The notes below the pieces were generated by a model that saw nothing but the letters and a program-made list of their open reading frames with translations, was not told the origin of the DNA and did no database searches. Of a stretch of 34,022 nt of DNA, positions 33,944 to 34,022 are shown one piece after another; position 1 is the stretch's first letter, and each line of letters opens with the position of its first letter. A program made the translations under genes and the position numbers. This DNA is from Pseudomonadota bacterium (GTDB lineage Bacteria > Pseudomonadota > Alphaproteobacteria > Rhizobiales > Xanthobacteraceae), in NCBI GenBank assembly GCA_023435725.1, contig JAEYRD010000211.1, positions 1 to 34,022 on the forward strand, given 5' to 3'.

Positions 33944-34022
33944 TCGGCAAGCTCAAAGGCCTGATCGATTCCTACGGCGAGGATTTTGTCATCCTCGACG
34001 TCGGCGGCGTCGGCTATCAGGT
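33940..34022 (+). CDS. ruvA: Holliday junction branch-migration protein RuvA, N-terminal part (cut by window end)
   Basis: Only 27 complete codons are in the window: [20 protein letters not shown] continuing to GGVGYQ. This is the standard RuvA N-terminal OB-fold start. Its ATG overlaps the ruvC stop by four bases. RuvA binds the junction and loads the RuvB motor, whose gene probably follows outside the window. Confidence 0.93.

Overview
The window is GC-rich alphaproteobacterial chromosome, almost certainly Bradyrhizobium or a very close relative. Evidence from the sequence: an alpha-type 6S RNA between zapA and the 5-formyltetrahydrofolate cyclo-ligase gene, a DUF4164-zapA pair, a tkt-gap-pgk-fba cluster carrying both aldolase classes, the yebC-ruvC-ruvA order, and many intergenic palindromic repeats of the kinds common in Bradyrhizobium. 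Genus is inferred from recalled family and synteny knowledge; no search was run.

Layout. 1-462: tail of a dispersed repeat, then a hairpin-rich stretch ending in a strong intrinsic terminator (candidate small RNA). 463-3417: DUF1465 protein, ribosomal protein bL31 (opposite strand, with an apparent premature stop) and an ABC half-exporter. 3611-6268 (minus): a MotA/TolQ/ExbB-like channel protein, an OmpA/MotB-like partner and a GNAT acetyltransferase. 6269-6971: about 700 bases with no intact gene but a perfect inverted repeat. 6972-11486 (plus): RND efflux adaptor lipoprotein and inner-membrane pump, with no outer-membrane channel gene next to them. 11644-12435 (minus): inositol monophosphatase. 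12533-21246 (minus): central carbon block, transcribed in the order tkt, gap, pgk, class II fba, class I fba, a ThiE-like protein, a Sel1-repeat protein. 21590-24110 (plus): DUF4164 coiled-coil protein, zapA, 6S RNA, cyclo-ligase and YmdB-type phosphoesterase. 24323-28304 (minus): a three-gene molybdenum hydroxylase operon (2Fe-2S subunit, Tat-exported molybdopterin subunit, membrane-anchored triheme cytochrome c). 28878-32213 (minus): two soluble chemoreceptor-like proteins with the signalling hairpin first and the sensor domain last; the larger has a PilZ-like insert. 32422-34022 (plus): yebC, ruvC and the start of ruvA.

How the genes work together. tkt, gap, pgk and the two aldolases supply the shared trunk of glycolysis, gluconeogenesis and the pentose-phosphate/Calvin routes. 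The channel and OmpA proteins look like an ion-driven stator complex anchored to peptidoglycan. The hydroxylase proteins form an electron chain from substrate through Mo and Fe-S to periplasmic haem. ZapA and its coiled-coil neighbour act on the division ring. RuvC and RuvA process Holliday junctions.

Most of the window is core housekeeping. I found no obviously new multi-gene system. The items most worth a second look are the bL31 amber codon, the hairpin-rich candidate sRNA at 100-247, the chemoreceptor with a PilZ-like insert, a 3'-end motif shared by two unrelated genes, and palindromic repeats sitting inside several operons.
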